A stretch of 64,000 bases of DNA, from positions 46,518 through 110,517 of the forward strand of contig SHXT01000001.1 in the NCBI GenBank assembly GCA_009693175.1, written 5' to 3'. The notes beneath the pieces are model-generated. The model was not told the DNA's origin. It made no database searches and worked only from the letters and a program-made list of their open reading frames with translations. The DNA is from Candidatus Methylopumilus sp. GTDB lineage: Bacteria > Pseudomonadota > Gammaproteobacteria > Burkholderiales > Methylophilaceae. The position numbers were made by a program, and so were the translations under genes. Positions 44,826 through 55,240 of the stretch are shown piece by piece (positions within the stretch are counted from its first letter, which is position 1; each line of letters starts with the position of its first letter).

Positions 44826-45074
44826 TTATTTTTTCTTTTTGTTCTTTTTTCGACCGCATGAGATCCAGCAAACCATTTTGCCATCTTGAAAACTGTAACG
44901 ATCAATGATGAATAGAATTGTGGCTAAAAAAACTTGTTGAAATATAAAGATGGGTACATTAAAACTTGTGATGCCATCATAGACACAATGGTATTGAAAT
45001 GCAGCTGTAGGCACATAAGAAAAAGATAAAGCGAAAACTAATAAAGCCAACACATTGTAAGTACATTGTTTCAT
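44826..45074 (-). CDS. Small membrane protein, unknown function
   Basis: 82 aa with two hydrophobic segments and a C-terminal GRKKNKKKK; AAGGA-like ribosome binding site upstream on the minus strand. Confidence 0.55.
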   Translation of the reverse strand: MKQCTYNVLALLVFALSFSYVPTAAFQYHCVYDGITSFNVPIFIFQQVFLATILFIIDRYSFQDGKMVCWISCGRKKNKKKK

Positions 45075-45160
45075 TTTTTAAATCCTTATATATTTAAATT
45101 ACAAAATATAATATATAGTATTTTTAACTGCCATTAACATAAAAATTTAAATAAATATTC

Positions 45161-45865
45161 ATGTCAAACGACCATCATTCACATCACTCTGAAATACACT
45201 TTACCTCGACTGAAGTAGTCCGAGATATTGTGATTGGCATGTCCGATGGGCTCACAGTGCCTTTTGCACTTGCAGCAGGTTTATCTGCTGCTGTCGATTC
45301 ATCCGCAATTATTGTAACAGCTGGTTTGGCAGAAGTTGCTGCAGGTTCGATTGCCATGGGTCTTGGTGGATATCTTGCCGGTAAAACAGATATTGAACAT
45401 TATGACTCTGAATATGCGCGCGAAGATTATGAAATTAAGCACTTAAGAGATCGGGAAATACAAGAAGTCGAGGAAATACTTTCTGAATATGGATTAAAAG
45501 GAACAGCACTCAAAACTGTTGTTAAAGCAGTAACTGCTAATCGTGAGCGCTGGCTTAAATTCATGATGAAATTCGAATTGAATTTAGAAAGACCGGATCC
45601 TAAAAGAGCTTTAATCAGTGCTGCTACAATTTCAATCGCTTATATTGTGGGGGGATTGATCCCTTTGATGCCTTATATTTTTATATCTGATATTATTCCA
45701 GCTTTAAAAATCTCTGTGATTGCAACAGGTATTGCACTTGTACTTTTTGGCTGGATTAAAGGTCGTTTCACAGGTGTGAACCAAGGACGTTCAGCCATGC
45801 AAACACTTATCATTGGCGCATTAGCATCTTCTGCCGCTTTTGGTTTAGCACATTTATTTTCATAG
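45161..45865 (+). CDS. VIT1/CCC1 family Fe/Mn transporter
   Basis: VVRDIVIGMSDGLTVPFALAAGLS, AEVAAGSIAMGLGGYLAGKTDIEHYDSE. Confidence 0.92.
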   Translation: MSNDHHSHHSEIHFTSTEVVRDIVIGMSDGLTVPFALAAGLSAAVDSSAIIVTAGLAEVAAGSIAMGLGGYLAGKTDIEHYDSEYAREDYEIKHLRDREIQEVEEILSEYGLKGTALKTVVKAVTANRERWLKFMMKFELNLERPDPKRALISAATISIAYIVGGLIPLMPYIFISDIIPALKISVIATGIALVLFGWIKGRFTGVNQGRSAMQTLIIGALASSAAFGLAHLFS

Positions 45866-45994
45866 AAAGCGTCATATATTTAAATAGACGAAAACCGTCT
45901 TGTTACCTGATTTAATTGTAAAATACGCTAAGAGAAATACGCTCGTTTTACTACTTTATTTTTGAAATCGGGGCTTTATTTGCAACGTCATTTT

Positions 45995-47104
45995 ATGCCA
46001 TCTAGGTATATCCTACTCTTCGGTTTTTTATTCTTCACTTTAATAGGCTGTCATAAGTCTCAAGATCTAGGCGGCATTCCCCCTAATGCTCCATTGCCCG
46101 TATCTACTCTTGAAATGAGTCCTGTAACAGTTCCAACAACTGCTGAAGCCGTGGGTCAAACAGAGGGCGCTAAAGAAGTTGAGATTAGACCGCGTGTAGG
46201 TGGTATTTTATTAAAACGAAAATACAATGAAGGGTCAACGGTTAAAGCGGGTCAGTCTTTATTCATCATTGATCCCGAGCCTTATAAAATCAATTTAAGC
46301 CAGACACGTGCACAGTTCAAGCAAACTCTTGCGCGTGCAGAACAAGCTAAGCGAGAGAAAAAACGTTTAGAAAGTTTAGTGGAATCTCAATCTATAAGTC
46401 AGCGTGAATTTGACAATGCAGTATCTGATGAATCTATTAGTATGGCAGCACTCTCTCAAAGCCGCGCAAATGTGCGTCAAGCAGAACTTAATCTTTCTTA
46501 CACAAATGTCACTGCACCTGTCGATGGTATATCAGGTCGATTTCAATTTTCTGAAGGGGCGCTTGTCTCTGCAAACACAAGCTTACTTACAACATTAGTG
46601 CAAGTCACACCGATCTGGGTACGTTTTAGTTTTTCAGATAATGAACTCAAACAATTGGGCGGTGCGCTAAATGAAAAAAATGTTGAAGAGGTTGCTGTGA
46701 TTTTACCTGACGGTATTGAATATAAAACAAAGGGCAAAATTAATTTTGCAGCAAGTGAAATTAATCCTGCTCTGGGAACTCAAGAGCTTAGAGCAACCTT
46801 TGAAAATAATGAGCATCAAATTTTACCAGGCCAATTTGTGAGAGTGCGTGTTACCACAGGTAAAAAAGATGGTGTATTTTTAGTGCCTCAATTAGCTGTA
46901 CTCACGTCCGACCAAGGTAAATTTGTATTTGTTGTGAATGAAAAAAATCAAGCAATGCCTCAGCCTGTTTTTACAGGCGAATGGAAGGGAAAGGACTGGG
47001 TCATTTTAGGCGGTCTTAAAGGGGGTGATAAAGTCATTATCAATAACCTTATTAAAATACGTCCTGGCATGCCGGTTACTAACATGCCCAATTTCAAAAA
47101 ATAA
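45995..47104 (+). CDS. RND efflux periplasmic adaptor subunit (lipoprotein)
   Basis: Lipobox FTLIGC; VEIRPRVGGILLKRKYNEGSTVKAGQSLFIIDPEPYKINL. Probable start ATG 45995 (ORF track: TTG 45962). Confidence 0.93.
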   Translation: MPSRYILLFGFLFFTLIGCHKSQDLGGIPPNAPLPVSTLEMSPVTVPTTAEAVGQTEGAKEVEIRPRVGGILLKRKYNEGSTVKAGQSLFIIDPEPYKINLSQTRAQFKQTLARAEQAKREKKRLESLVESQSISQREFDNAVSDESISMAALSQSRANVRQAELNLSYTNVTAPVDGISGRFQFSEGALVSANTSLLTTLVQVTPIWVRFSFSDNELKQLGGALNEKNVEEVAVILPDGIEYKTKGKINFAASEINPALGTQELRATFENNEHQILPGQFVRVRVTTGKKDGVFLVPQLAVLTSDQGKFVFVVNEKNQAMPQPVFTGEWKGKDWVILGGLKGGDKVIINNLIKIRPGMPVTNMPNFKK

Positions 47105-50100
47105 TGAGTAAATTTTTTATTACACGGCCGATTTTTGCTGCGGTCATTTCAATTATTATTGTCTTGGCTGGTATCGCTGCTGCCCTAAAATTATCGATTG
47201 CTCAATACCCACAAATTGCACCACCTACTGTTGTCATTACAGCAAATTATCCCGGCGCAAGCGCTGAAACACTTTCAAAAACAGTAGCGGGTCCTATCGA
47301 AGAACAATTAAGCGGTGTAGAAGGACTGCTTTATTTTAATTCCACTACTGACTCAAGCGGCACACTCAATATCACAGCCACATTTGAAATTGGCACAAAC
47401 ATCGATCAAGCCACTTTCAATGTGAGTAATCGTGTCAATATTGCAGCGCCTCGCTTACCGGAAACTGTAAGACGCACAGGCGTCGTCGTTCAGAAAAAAT
47501 CGAATGATATTCTTTTGGTGGTTATGCTTACTTCAAAAAACAAACAATTTGATCCTCTCTATTTAAGTAACTACGCAACACTTAATGTATTAGATGAAAT
47601 TAAGCGCTTAAAAGGTGTTGGGGACGCAAATATTTTTGGTGCTCGTGATTATTCTATGCGTATTTGGCTTAAACCAGATCGTATGGCACAGCTTGGAGTC
47701 ACGACTTCTGATATCGCAGCCGCTATTCAAAGTCAAAATGCACAATATGCTGCAGGTAAGATTGGCCAGGAGCCTTCGTCTAATGATCAACAATTAGTCT
47801 ATACCGTCAACGCTAAGGGTCGGCTTCTAGATCCTAACCAATTTGGAAATATTATTATTCGCGCAGGTGGCCCAAATGGCATTCTCTATTTAAAAGATAT
47901 TGCGAGGATTGAGCTAGGCGCTCAGACATACGATATTAATACAACACTTAACGGTAAGCCAGGTGTAGGTATTCCTATTTTTCTTCAAACTGGTGCTAAC
48001 GCTCTTGATACAGCAAAAAGTATTAAAGAAAAAATGGCCGAACTTAAGGGACGTTTTCCAAAGGGCATGGATTTCGAAATTCCTTATGACACAAGCAGCT
48101 TTGTAAAAGCTTCAATGAAAGAAGTATTTAAAACGCTCGGTGAAGCAATGCTTCTTGTGGTAATTGTTGTATTTTTATTTTTACAAAATTGGCGTGCAAC
48201 TTTAATTCCTTTAGTCGCTGTGCCAATTTCACTGATTGGAACGTTTGCTGGTTTATTTCTTTTTGGTTTTTCAATTAATACACTCACACTATTTGCAATG
48301 GTTTTATCAATTGGCATTGTTGTTGATGATGCCATTGTTGTTTTGGAAAATATTGAACGCTTAATGATGGAAGAAAAGCTTTCTCCTATGAAAGCTGCGA
48401 TTAAATCCATGGAACAAGTTGCTGCTGCAGTTGTTGCGATTGTATTAGTGCTTTGTGCTGTATTTGTTCCAGTCGCATTTATGGGAGGTATTGCAGGTGA
48501 ACTCTATCGACAGTTCGCGGTCACCGTTGCTGTAGCTGTTGTCATCTCAGGTGTTGTGGCTTTAACATTAACGCCTGCTTTGTGTGCAATCATTTTAAAT
48601 CCAAACAATATTCAATCTAAATTTTTCACAAAATTCAATAATGGATTTTATCGTCTTACACGACTTTACATCGGCATAGTAAATAAAACATTGCATCATC
48701 GACTGATAGGTGGTTTATTTTTTATAGGCATTGTAATTGCATCTATATTTCTTTTTAAAATTACCCCTACAAGTTTCGTTCCTCCCGAAGATCAAGGTTA
48801 TGTCATTACCGCAGTGATGTTACCGGATGGAGCCACGATTGGTCGTACTTCTAATACAACAGAAGCTGTTCGATCTGCTATTGCTACTGATCCTGCTACG
48901 ACTTTTGAATTTGCAGTCAATGGATATGATCTGATTGGTGGTGGCAATAAATCAAGTGCGGCAACAATGTTTGTAAGATTAAAAGATTGGTCAGATCGTC
49001 AAACCTCTGCAGGCGATATTGTTAAAAAATTATTTGGCATAGGTATGATGCAACCCGACGGTCTTGCAATTGCTTTTAATCCACCATCTATTCGTGGACT
49101 CGGAAGTTCTGGCAGCATGGAAGTCTATATTCAAAGTCGAAATGATACAGACCCCTTACATTTATTCGGAGTAGTTAATTTATTTACTGATGCACTTAAA
49201 AAAGAACCTCGCCTTACTGGTGTGAATACATTTTTTAGACCCACTGTGCCACAGCTTTTTATTGAAGTGGATGAAGCCAAAGCTATGAGCCTCGGTATTC
49301 CCATATCAAGCATTTATGACACGCTGCAAAGTACGATGGGCTCTCTTTATGTAAATGACTTTAATAAATCAGGAAGAACATATCGAGTGCAACTTCAAGC
49401 TGAAGCACCTTATCGTATGAAGCCAGATGATTTAGGCAAAGTATATGTTCGTTCAAATGCAGGCGCTATGGTGCCGCTATCAGCTGTCAGTTCAATTAAT
49501 AACATTATAGGTGCAGAACAGCTTGAACGTTTTAATGGTCTTTTGTCTGCCAAAGTATTAGCTGGTGGAGCGCTGGGCGTAAGCTCAGGAGATGTTATCC
49601 AGCTTATTGAGAAAATTGCTAAAGAAAATTTACCTGATGGCTATCAACTCGCTTGGACAGGACAAGCTTTTCAAGAAAAACGTGCGGGCTCGGCAGCTAT
49701 TTTCGCATTTGGTTTTGCAATCATTATGGTATTTCTTATTCTTGCAGCTCAATTTGAAACATGGATTCTTCCGCTTGCAGTTATTATGGCCGTTCCTTTC
49801 GCGCTCACTGGTGCCCTCATTGCTGTCATGCTGCGCGGCATGCCTAATGATATTTATTTTCAAATTGGTTTAATTACATTAGTAGGATTAGCCGCTAAAA
49901 ATGCTATTTTAATCGTGGAGTTCGCAAGTCAAAAAATAGAAGAGGGTATGCCTGTGATGGAAGCGGCTATTGAAGCAGCGCGTTTACGGTTTAGGCCTAT
50001 TGTGATGACATCGATGGCATTTATTTTTGGCATTGTTCCTCTTGTTGTTGCAACGGGTGCAGGTGCTGCAGCGCGGCAATCTATGGGTACGGGTGTATTT

Positions 50101-50217
50101 GGCGGTATGATTTTGGCCACATTTATTGCAACTATTTTTATTCCACTCTTCTTTGTTTGGTTAAGTGGTCATCATGTCCGTCATCATGGTCATGTAGACA
50201 ATGATGATCAAAAATAA
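47104..50217 (+). CDS. RND multidrug efflux permease (HAE1 family, AcrB-like)
   Basis: MSKFFITRPIFAAVISIIIVLAGIAA, FAMVLSIGIVVDDAIVVLENIERLM, GLAAKNAILIVEFA; 1037 aa. Confidence 0.97.
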   Translation: MSKFFITRPIFAAVISIIIVLAGIAAALKLSIAQYPQIAPPTVVITANYPGASAETLSKTVAGPIEEQLSGVEGLLYFNSTTDSSGTLNITATFEIGTNIDQATFNVSNRVNIAAPRLPETVRRTGVVVQKKSNDILLVVMLTSKNKQFDPLYLSNYATLNVLDEIKRLKGVGDANIFGARDYSMRIWLKPDRMAQLGVTTSDIAAAIQSQNAQYAAGKIGQEPSSNDQQLVYTVNAKGRLLDPNQFGNIIIRAGGPNGILYLKDIARIELGAQTYDINTTLNGKPGVGIPIFLQTGANALDTAKSIKEKMAELKGRFPKGMDFEIPYDTSSFVKASMKEVFKTLGEAMLLVVIVVFLFLQNWRATLIPLVAVPISLIGTFAGLFLFGFSINTLTLFAMVLSIGIVVDDAIVVLENIERLMMEEKLSPMKAAIKSMEQVAAAVVAIVLVLCAVFVPVAFMGGIAGELYRQFAVTVAVAVVISGVVALTLTPALCAIILNPNNIQSKFFTKFNNGFYRLTRLYIGIVNKTLHHRLIGGLFFIGIVIASIFLFKITPTSFVPPEDQGYVITAVMLPDGATIGRTSNTTEAVRSAIATDPATTFEFAVNGYDLIGGGNKSSAATMFVRLKDWSDRQTSAGDIVKKLFGIGMMQPDGLAIAFNPPSIRGLGSSGSMEVYIQSRNDTDPLHLFGVVNLFTDALKKEPRLTGVNTFFRPTVPQLFIEVDEAKAMSLGIPISSIYDTLQSTMGSLYVNDFNKSGRTYRVQLQAEAPYRMKPDDLGKVYVRSNAGAMVPLSAVSSINNIIGAEQLERFNGLLSAKVLAGGALGVSSGDVIQLIEKIAKENLPDGYQLAWTGQAFQEKRAGSAAIFAFGFAIIMVFLILAAQFETWILPLAVIMAVPFALTGALIAVMLRGMPNDIYFQIGLITLVGLAAKNAILIVEFASQKIEEGMPVMEAAIEAARLRFRPIVMTSMAFIFGIVPLVVATGAGAAARQSMGTGVFGGMILATFIATIFIPLFFVWLSGHHVRHHGHVDNDDQK

Positions 50218-51610
50218 AATGCTGATACGTTTTATTATCTTAAATCTATTTTTAAGTTTGATAAGCTGTACGCTCGTCGGCCTCGATTACAAACGTCCTG
50301 ATATTGCTATACCCACTAGTTATCACCAAGAAGTGCAACAGAATAACGTCGCTAATAATTTAAATATGTGGTGGAAACTTTATGAGGATCCTATTCTTAA
50401 TGGGCTTATGGACAAAGCGTTAATTACAAATACAGATATCAATGCGGCCATTGCCCGTGTTGAAGAATCAGATGCTTATTTAAAAGAAGTAGGCGCTGCG
50501 TTACTTCCTGAAATCGATCTTAACTCGCAAGCGATAAGAAATAGAGTAACAACAAAAGGCTCGGTACCTTTTATTACAGGACTCAGAAAAGATTACCTTG
50601 TCAAATTAGGTACTTCTTTTGAGCTTGATTTCTGGGGTAAATTACGCCGCGCAAAAGAATCGGCACGTGCTGAATTTGTTGCATCACAGCATTCAAAAGA
50701 TACAGTTGAACTTACCTTACAAAGTTTATTAACAAGTAATTACCTATCACTACGTAGTATCGATTCACAAATTGTTGCCTCAAAAGAAAATGTTCAATAT
50801 CGCGAAGAGGCTTTAGCATTAACTAAAAAACGTTTAGAAAGCGGCCTTGTATCAGCACTTGATCTTCATCAAGCAGAAGCTGCTTTTAATAATCTATCGG
50901 CTCAATTAAGTGATCTTATTCGTCAAAGAGAAATTATCTTTAATCAACTTGTACTTCTTACCGGAGATATGCAGTTAACTATTCCTGAAAATACATTGGA
51001 CGCGCTCAATATGCCGCCCATACCGCCTGCGGGATTGCCTTCATCCCTTTTAGAATCTCGTCCTGATGTGAAAGAAGCTGAACAAATGATGATTGCTGCA
51101 AACGCCAATATTGGCATTGCTAAAGCAGCTCTCTTTCCAACTATTTCACTTACGGCCAACTTAGGCGTTGAAAGTGCAGCGCTTAGCAATTTAAATAAAT
51201 CAGGTTCTAGTATTTGGGCCGGTGGCCTTGGGTTGTCATTACCTATTTTTGATTCGGGTCGTACTCGCGCAAAAATTGATCAAACAACTGCAAAACAAAA
51301 ACAAGTACTCAGTTATTATCAATCTTCTATACAAAATGCTTTTAAAGAAGTAAATAACGCTCTTATTGCTTTAAGAGAATACTCTGAACAAGAAAATGAT
51401 TTAAAGCTTACACAAGAAGCTGCCAAAAAAGCGATGGACATCTCATCTAATCGATATAAAGCTGGTTATTCTGGCTACATTGAATATTTAGATGCTCAAC
51501 GTATATACAATGAAGCATCGATGACTTACATTCAAAAAAGACAATTAAGACTGATTGCAAGTGTTGAATTATTTAAATCACTAGGTGGTGGTTGGCAATC
51601 TCACGATTAA
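50201..51610 (+). CDS. RND efflux outer membrane lipoprotein (NodT/OprM family)
   Basis: LISCTLVGLDYKRPDIAIPTSY; SSLLESRPDVKEAEQMMIAANANIGIAKAALFPTISLTANLG. Confidence 0.95.
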   Translation: MMIKNKMLIRFIILNLFLSLISCTLVGLDYKRPDIAIPTSYHQEVQQNNVANNLNMWWKLYEDPILNGLMDKALITNTDINAAIARVEESDAYLKEVGAALLPEIDLNSQAIRNRVTTKGSVPFITGLRKDYLVKLGTSFELDFWGKLRRAKESARAEFVASQHSKDTVELTLQSLLTSNYLSLRSIDSQIVASKENVQYREEALALTKKRLESGLVSALDLHQAEAAFNNLSAQLSDLIRQREIIFNQLVLLTGDMQLTIPENTLDALNMPPIPPAGLPSSLLESRPDVKEAEQMMIAANANIGIAKAALFPTISLTANLGVESAALSNLNKSGSSIWAGGLGLSLPIFDSGRTRAKIDQTTAKQKQVLSYYQSSIQNAFKEVNNALIALREYSEQENDLKLTQEAAKKAMDISSNRYKAGYSGYIEYLDAQRIYNEASMTYIQKRQLRLIASVELFKSLGGGWQSHD

Positions 51611-51616
51611 TAGGCT

Positions 51617-52762
51617 ATGAATTTATTACATTACGAAGTTCCCCCTACAGCAGGTCTACCAATTTATATCCATGACTTTTTTTCTCAATCAGATTCCTTA
51701 GAAAAAAAATTAGCAGAATTTATTGGCGTTGATACCGTGCAGATTGAATGTTCAGGTACTGTAGCACTTGTGGTTGCACTGATGTCACTTAAAAAATTAA
51801 GTGGGCGTCAAAAGGTAATTATCAGCGCCTATACCTGCCCATGGGTTCCTGTTGCACTGATTCATTGTGGTCTGACACCTATAATCAGCGATGCTAAAAA
51901 AAATCATTTTGACTTTGATTTAAAAAAACTTAAAGCTTCTCTTGGTAAAGATGTGCTTGCAATTATTCCAACACATTTAGGAGGGAAAATTGCTGATGTA
52001 AAAAATATACTACCTATCGCAAAAAAATATAGAGTCTTTGTCATCGAAGATGGTGCTCAAGCGCTTGGTGCAAAAGAAAAAAAACAATCTGTCGGTTTAT
52101 TAGGTGATATAGGTGTGTTTAGTTTAGGTGTGGGCAAAGGCTTAAGTATTTTTGCAGGCGGTGTGATTGTAGCTCACAATAAAAAAATGTTTAGCGATAT
52201 TCAAAAAACAAGTCGAGATCTCATTCCAAATAATTACTTCATGGAATTAAAACGCCTTATTGAACTTATGTTTTACTATATTTTTTATCACCCAAGTCTT
52301 TTGCGTTTTGTATTTGGCATCTCTTTAAGACGTCATTTAAAAAAAGGTAATTTTATTAAAGCAGTAGGGGATGATTGTGCTTTTAAATTTCCGATACATC
52401 GTGTAGGTACCTATCGAAAAAGTATTGGCGCTAGTGCGCTTGATCGATTCAATACCTTTTTACATAAAAACCGTATTAAAGCTACTCAAAGATTAAACCA
52501 ATTAGCAGCGATTCAAAATTTAAAAGTATTGACAACAAATCGTCCTGATGAAACCTGGCCATTTATGATATTAATTTTGCTAAATGAAAAAATACGCAAT
52601 ACGATACTTGCGGATCTATGGCCAAAATCTTTAGGTGTTGGAAGACTTTTTATTAAAAGTATTGCTGATTATGATTATTTGAAACCGTATTTTAAAAAAA
52701 CAAACGCACTAAATGCAAAAGATTTTGCTGAAAGATCTATGATTGTTTCAAATAGCCCCTAG
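51617..52762 (+). CDS. DegT/DnrJ/EryC1/StrS family aminotransferase; likely C-terminally truncated by an in-frame TAG
   Basis: ECSGTVALVVALMSL, SAYTCPWVPVALIHCGLTPIISD, VIEDGAQALGAKEKKQSVGLLGDIGVFSLGVGKGLS (PLP lysine). The same frame stays open after the TAG to a TAA at 52823. Confidence 0.9.
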   Translation: MNLLHYEVPPTAGLPIYIHDFFSQSDSLEKKLAEFIGVDTVQIECSGTVALVVALMSLKKLSGRQKVIISAYTCPWVPVALIHCGLTPIISDAKKNHFDFDLKKLKASLGKDVLAIIPTHLGGKIADVKNILPIAKKYRVFVIEDGAQALGAKEKKQSVGLLGDIGVFSLGVGKGLSIFAGGVIVAHNKKMFSDIQKTSRDLIPNNYFMELKRLIELMFYYIFYHPSLLRFVFGISLRRHLKKGNFIKAVGDDCAFKFPIHRVGTYRKSIGASALDRFNTFLHKNRIKATQRLNQLAAIQNLKVLTTNRPDETWPFMILILLNEKIRNTILADLWPKSLGVGRLFIKSIADYDYLKPYFKKTNALNAKDFAERSMIVSNSP

Positions 52763-52826
52763 CTTGCCAATCAGCGTTTCAATGAAATTTATCGCGTTCT
52801 AGATAAGCACTTGTCAGAAACCTAAT

Positions 52827-54221
52827 TTATTTCTTTAGATTTTTTTTAGCTTTGTCGATAGATTTTTTAACTTGGTCAAATGATGTACCACCAATATGGT
52901 TTCTAGATTTAATCGAGCCTTCTAACGTCAGATGGCTATAAACATCACTTGAAATGACTTTACTAAATTTTTTCAGTTCATCTAATTTTAAATTTGATAA
53001 ATCACATTTCTTTTTAATGGCAGTATTCACCACTTTCGCCACAATCTCATGGGCATCTCTAAATGCAACCCCTTTAACAACAAGATAATCTGCGAGATCT
53101 GTTGCTGTTGCATACCCTTTTAAAGTTGCCTCTTTCATATTTTTTACATTCACTGTAATACCTTTTAACATATCAGCATAAATAGTCAGCACATCTAAAA
53201 TAGTATCAGCTGTATCAAAGAGTGGCTCTTTATCTTCTTGATTATCTTTATTGTAAGCGAGTGGCTGAGCCTTCATAAGCATGAGAAGCCCCATCAAATG
53301 ACCTGTCACTCTTCCTGTTTTGCCTCTCACCAACTCGGGCACATCTGGATTCTTTTTCTGCGGCATAATAGAAGAGCCCGTACAAAATCGATCTGCAATT
53401 TCTACAAATCCGAACATAGGGCTCGACCACATAATAAGTTCTTCAGAAAATCTTGATAGGTGCGTCATTAATAGAGATGCTACAAAAGTAAACTCAATAG
53501 CAAAATCTCTATCAGAGACTGCATCTAAAGAGTTTTCGCAAACACTATCAAATTTAAGTTTTTTAGCCACCTTATTTCTATCAATAGGGTAACTTGTACC
53601 TGCCAATGCAGCTGCGCCTAAAGGTAATTGATTCATTCTTTTTCTTGCATCTTCAAATCGACTAAGATCTCTTTGCAACATTTCATAATAAGCCATTAAA
53701 TGATGGCCAAATGTTATAGGCTGCGCCACTTGGAGATGAGTGAATCCAGGCATAACTGTTTTTTGGTGTTTTTCCGCCAAAGCTACAATTGATGACTGAA
53801 GTGCACTTATTTTTTGAATGATTTCGTCCGTCACAGACCTTAGCCAAAGCCTTAAATCAGTTGCGACCTGATCATTTCTTGATCTTCCTGTGTGTAATTT
53901 TTTACCAGCTTCGCCAATTTTATCAGTCAGTCTTCTTTCAATATTTAAATGCACGTCTTCTAAATCTAAAGACCACTTAAAAGTGCCTGCTAAAATTTCT
54001 TTTTGAATCCCTTGTAATCCATTTCGGATCGCTTTTAAATCTTTTTCCGTGATAATTTTTTGTGCGGCTAACATCTCGGCATGTGCCAAAGAACCTTCAA
54101 TATCAAAAAGACCTAGTTTTTGGTCAAACCCTATAGAAGCTGTAAATCTTTTGACGAGCGTCATCACAGGCTCGTTAAATCTGCCTGACCAATTCACTTT
54201 TTTTGTATTTTTTTTAGCCAT
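52827..54221 (-). CDS. argH: Argininosuccinate lyase
   Basis: [48 protein letters not shown]. Confidence 0.97.
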   Translation of the reverse strand: MAKKNTKKVNWSGRFNEPVMTLVKRFTASIGFDQKLGLFDIEGSLAHAEMLAAQKIITEKDLKAIRNGLQGIQKEILAGTFKWSLDLEDVHLNIERRLTDKIGEAGKKLHTGRSRNDQVATDLRLWLRSVTDEIIQKISALQSSIVALAEKHQKTVMPGFTHLQVAQPITFGHHLMAYYEMLQRDLSRFEDARKRMNQLPLGAAALAGTSYPIDRNKVAKKLKFDSVCENSLDAVSDRDFAIEFTFVASLLMTHLSRFSEELIMWSSPMFGFVEIADRFCTGSSIMPQKKNPDVPELVRGKTGRVTGHLMGLLMLMKAQPLAYNKDNQEDKEPLFDTADTILDVLTIYADMLKGITVNVKNMKEATLKGYATATDLADYLVVKGVAFRDAHEIVAKVVNTAIKKKCDLSNLKLDELKKFSKVISSDVYSHLTLEGSIKSRNHIGGTSFDQVKKSIDKAKKNLKK

Positions 54222-54310
54222 AAATGAAAGTATATGCTAAAGCTTATGATTTTCTAAATTTTCAACGGTCTGCCTTATGATAAAATGCCCCATTCATTTT
54301 CATTTCAACT

Positions 54311-55240
54311 ATGACTCAACCTACACATATAATCATCGCAACACGCAAAAGTCAGCTTGCGCTTTGGCAAGCTGACTTTATCAAAGAACAGCTCTTGTCT
54401 TTCTATCCGAGACTTGAGGTCTCAATTTTGGGTATGACCACGCAAGGCGATAAAACACTTAATAAATCACTTTCTAAAATTGGTGGCAAAGGTCTTTTTA
54501 TTAAAGAATTAGAAATAGCCTTACAAAATAAGGAAGCTGATATTGCGGTTCATTCACTGAAAGATTTACCAATGCATTTAAGTGATGAATTTATCATTGC
54601 TGCAATTGGAAAAAGAGAAGATGCAAGAGATGCATTCATTTCAAATGATTTTGGTGCACTTGAAATGTTACCTGCAGGCAGTGTTATTGGCACTTCAAGT
54701 TTACGTCGGCAAAGCCAATTACAACGTCGTTTCCCAGAGCTTACTTTTGAGCCCCTGCGTGGCAATCTACAAACTCGCTTAAGAAAACTCGATAAAAACC
54801 AATATCAAGGTATTATTTTGGCTGCAGCAGGTCTCATTCGGCTTAAATTAAAAACGCGTATCCGGCAATACATGTCTACTGAAAATTCAATCCCTGCTGC
54901 AGGTCAAGGTGCGCTTGCGATTGAAATATTAAAAGAACGTAGTGATCTTATTGAATTATTAAAACCACTTCACCATCCCGAATCAGCACAATGTGTATTA
55001 GCTGAAAGGGCTATGAGTCGGATTTTGAGTGGCAGTTGCAATACACCTTTAGGTGCTTATGCCATCATTGAAAATAAAGTACTTAAATTACAGGGTTTTG
55101 TAGCATCTATAGATGGCAAAGAAATGATCAAAGCTTCGATTGAAGGCTCTATTAAAGACGCGGAAAAATTAGGTGAAAAACTTGGCAAACAACTCCTTGA
55201 TCAAGGTGCGGATAAAATATTAGCGAGTCTTATTGCATGA
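54311..55240 (+). CDS. hemC: Hydroxymethylbilane synthase
   Basis: IATRKSQLALWQADFIKEQLL, AVHSLKDLP, GTSSLRRQSQL, RAMSRILSGSCNTPLGAYA. Confidence 0.97.
   Translation: MTQPTHIIIATRKSQLALWQADFIKEQLLSFYPRLEVSILGMTTQGDKTLNKSLSKIGGKGLFIKELEIALQNKEADIAVHSLKDLPMHLSDEFIIAAIGKREDARDAFISNDFGALEMLPAGSVIGTSSLRRQSQLQRRFPELTFEPLRGNLQTRLRKLDKNQYQGIILAAAGLIRLKLKTRIRQYMSTENSIPAAGQGALAIEILKERSDLIELLKPLHHPESAQCVLAERAMSRILSGSCNTPLGAYAIIENKVLKLQGFVASIDGKEMIKASIEGSIKDAEKLGEKLGKQLLDQGADKILASLIA

Noticed and set aside
48084-48410. 108 aa minus-strand ORF inside the RND permease
   Set aside because: Antisense shadow of a well-supported AcrB-like gene.
49592-49873. 93 aa plus-strand ORF overlapping the permease in another frame
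   Set aside because: Alternative-frame artefact within the AcrB-like gene.
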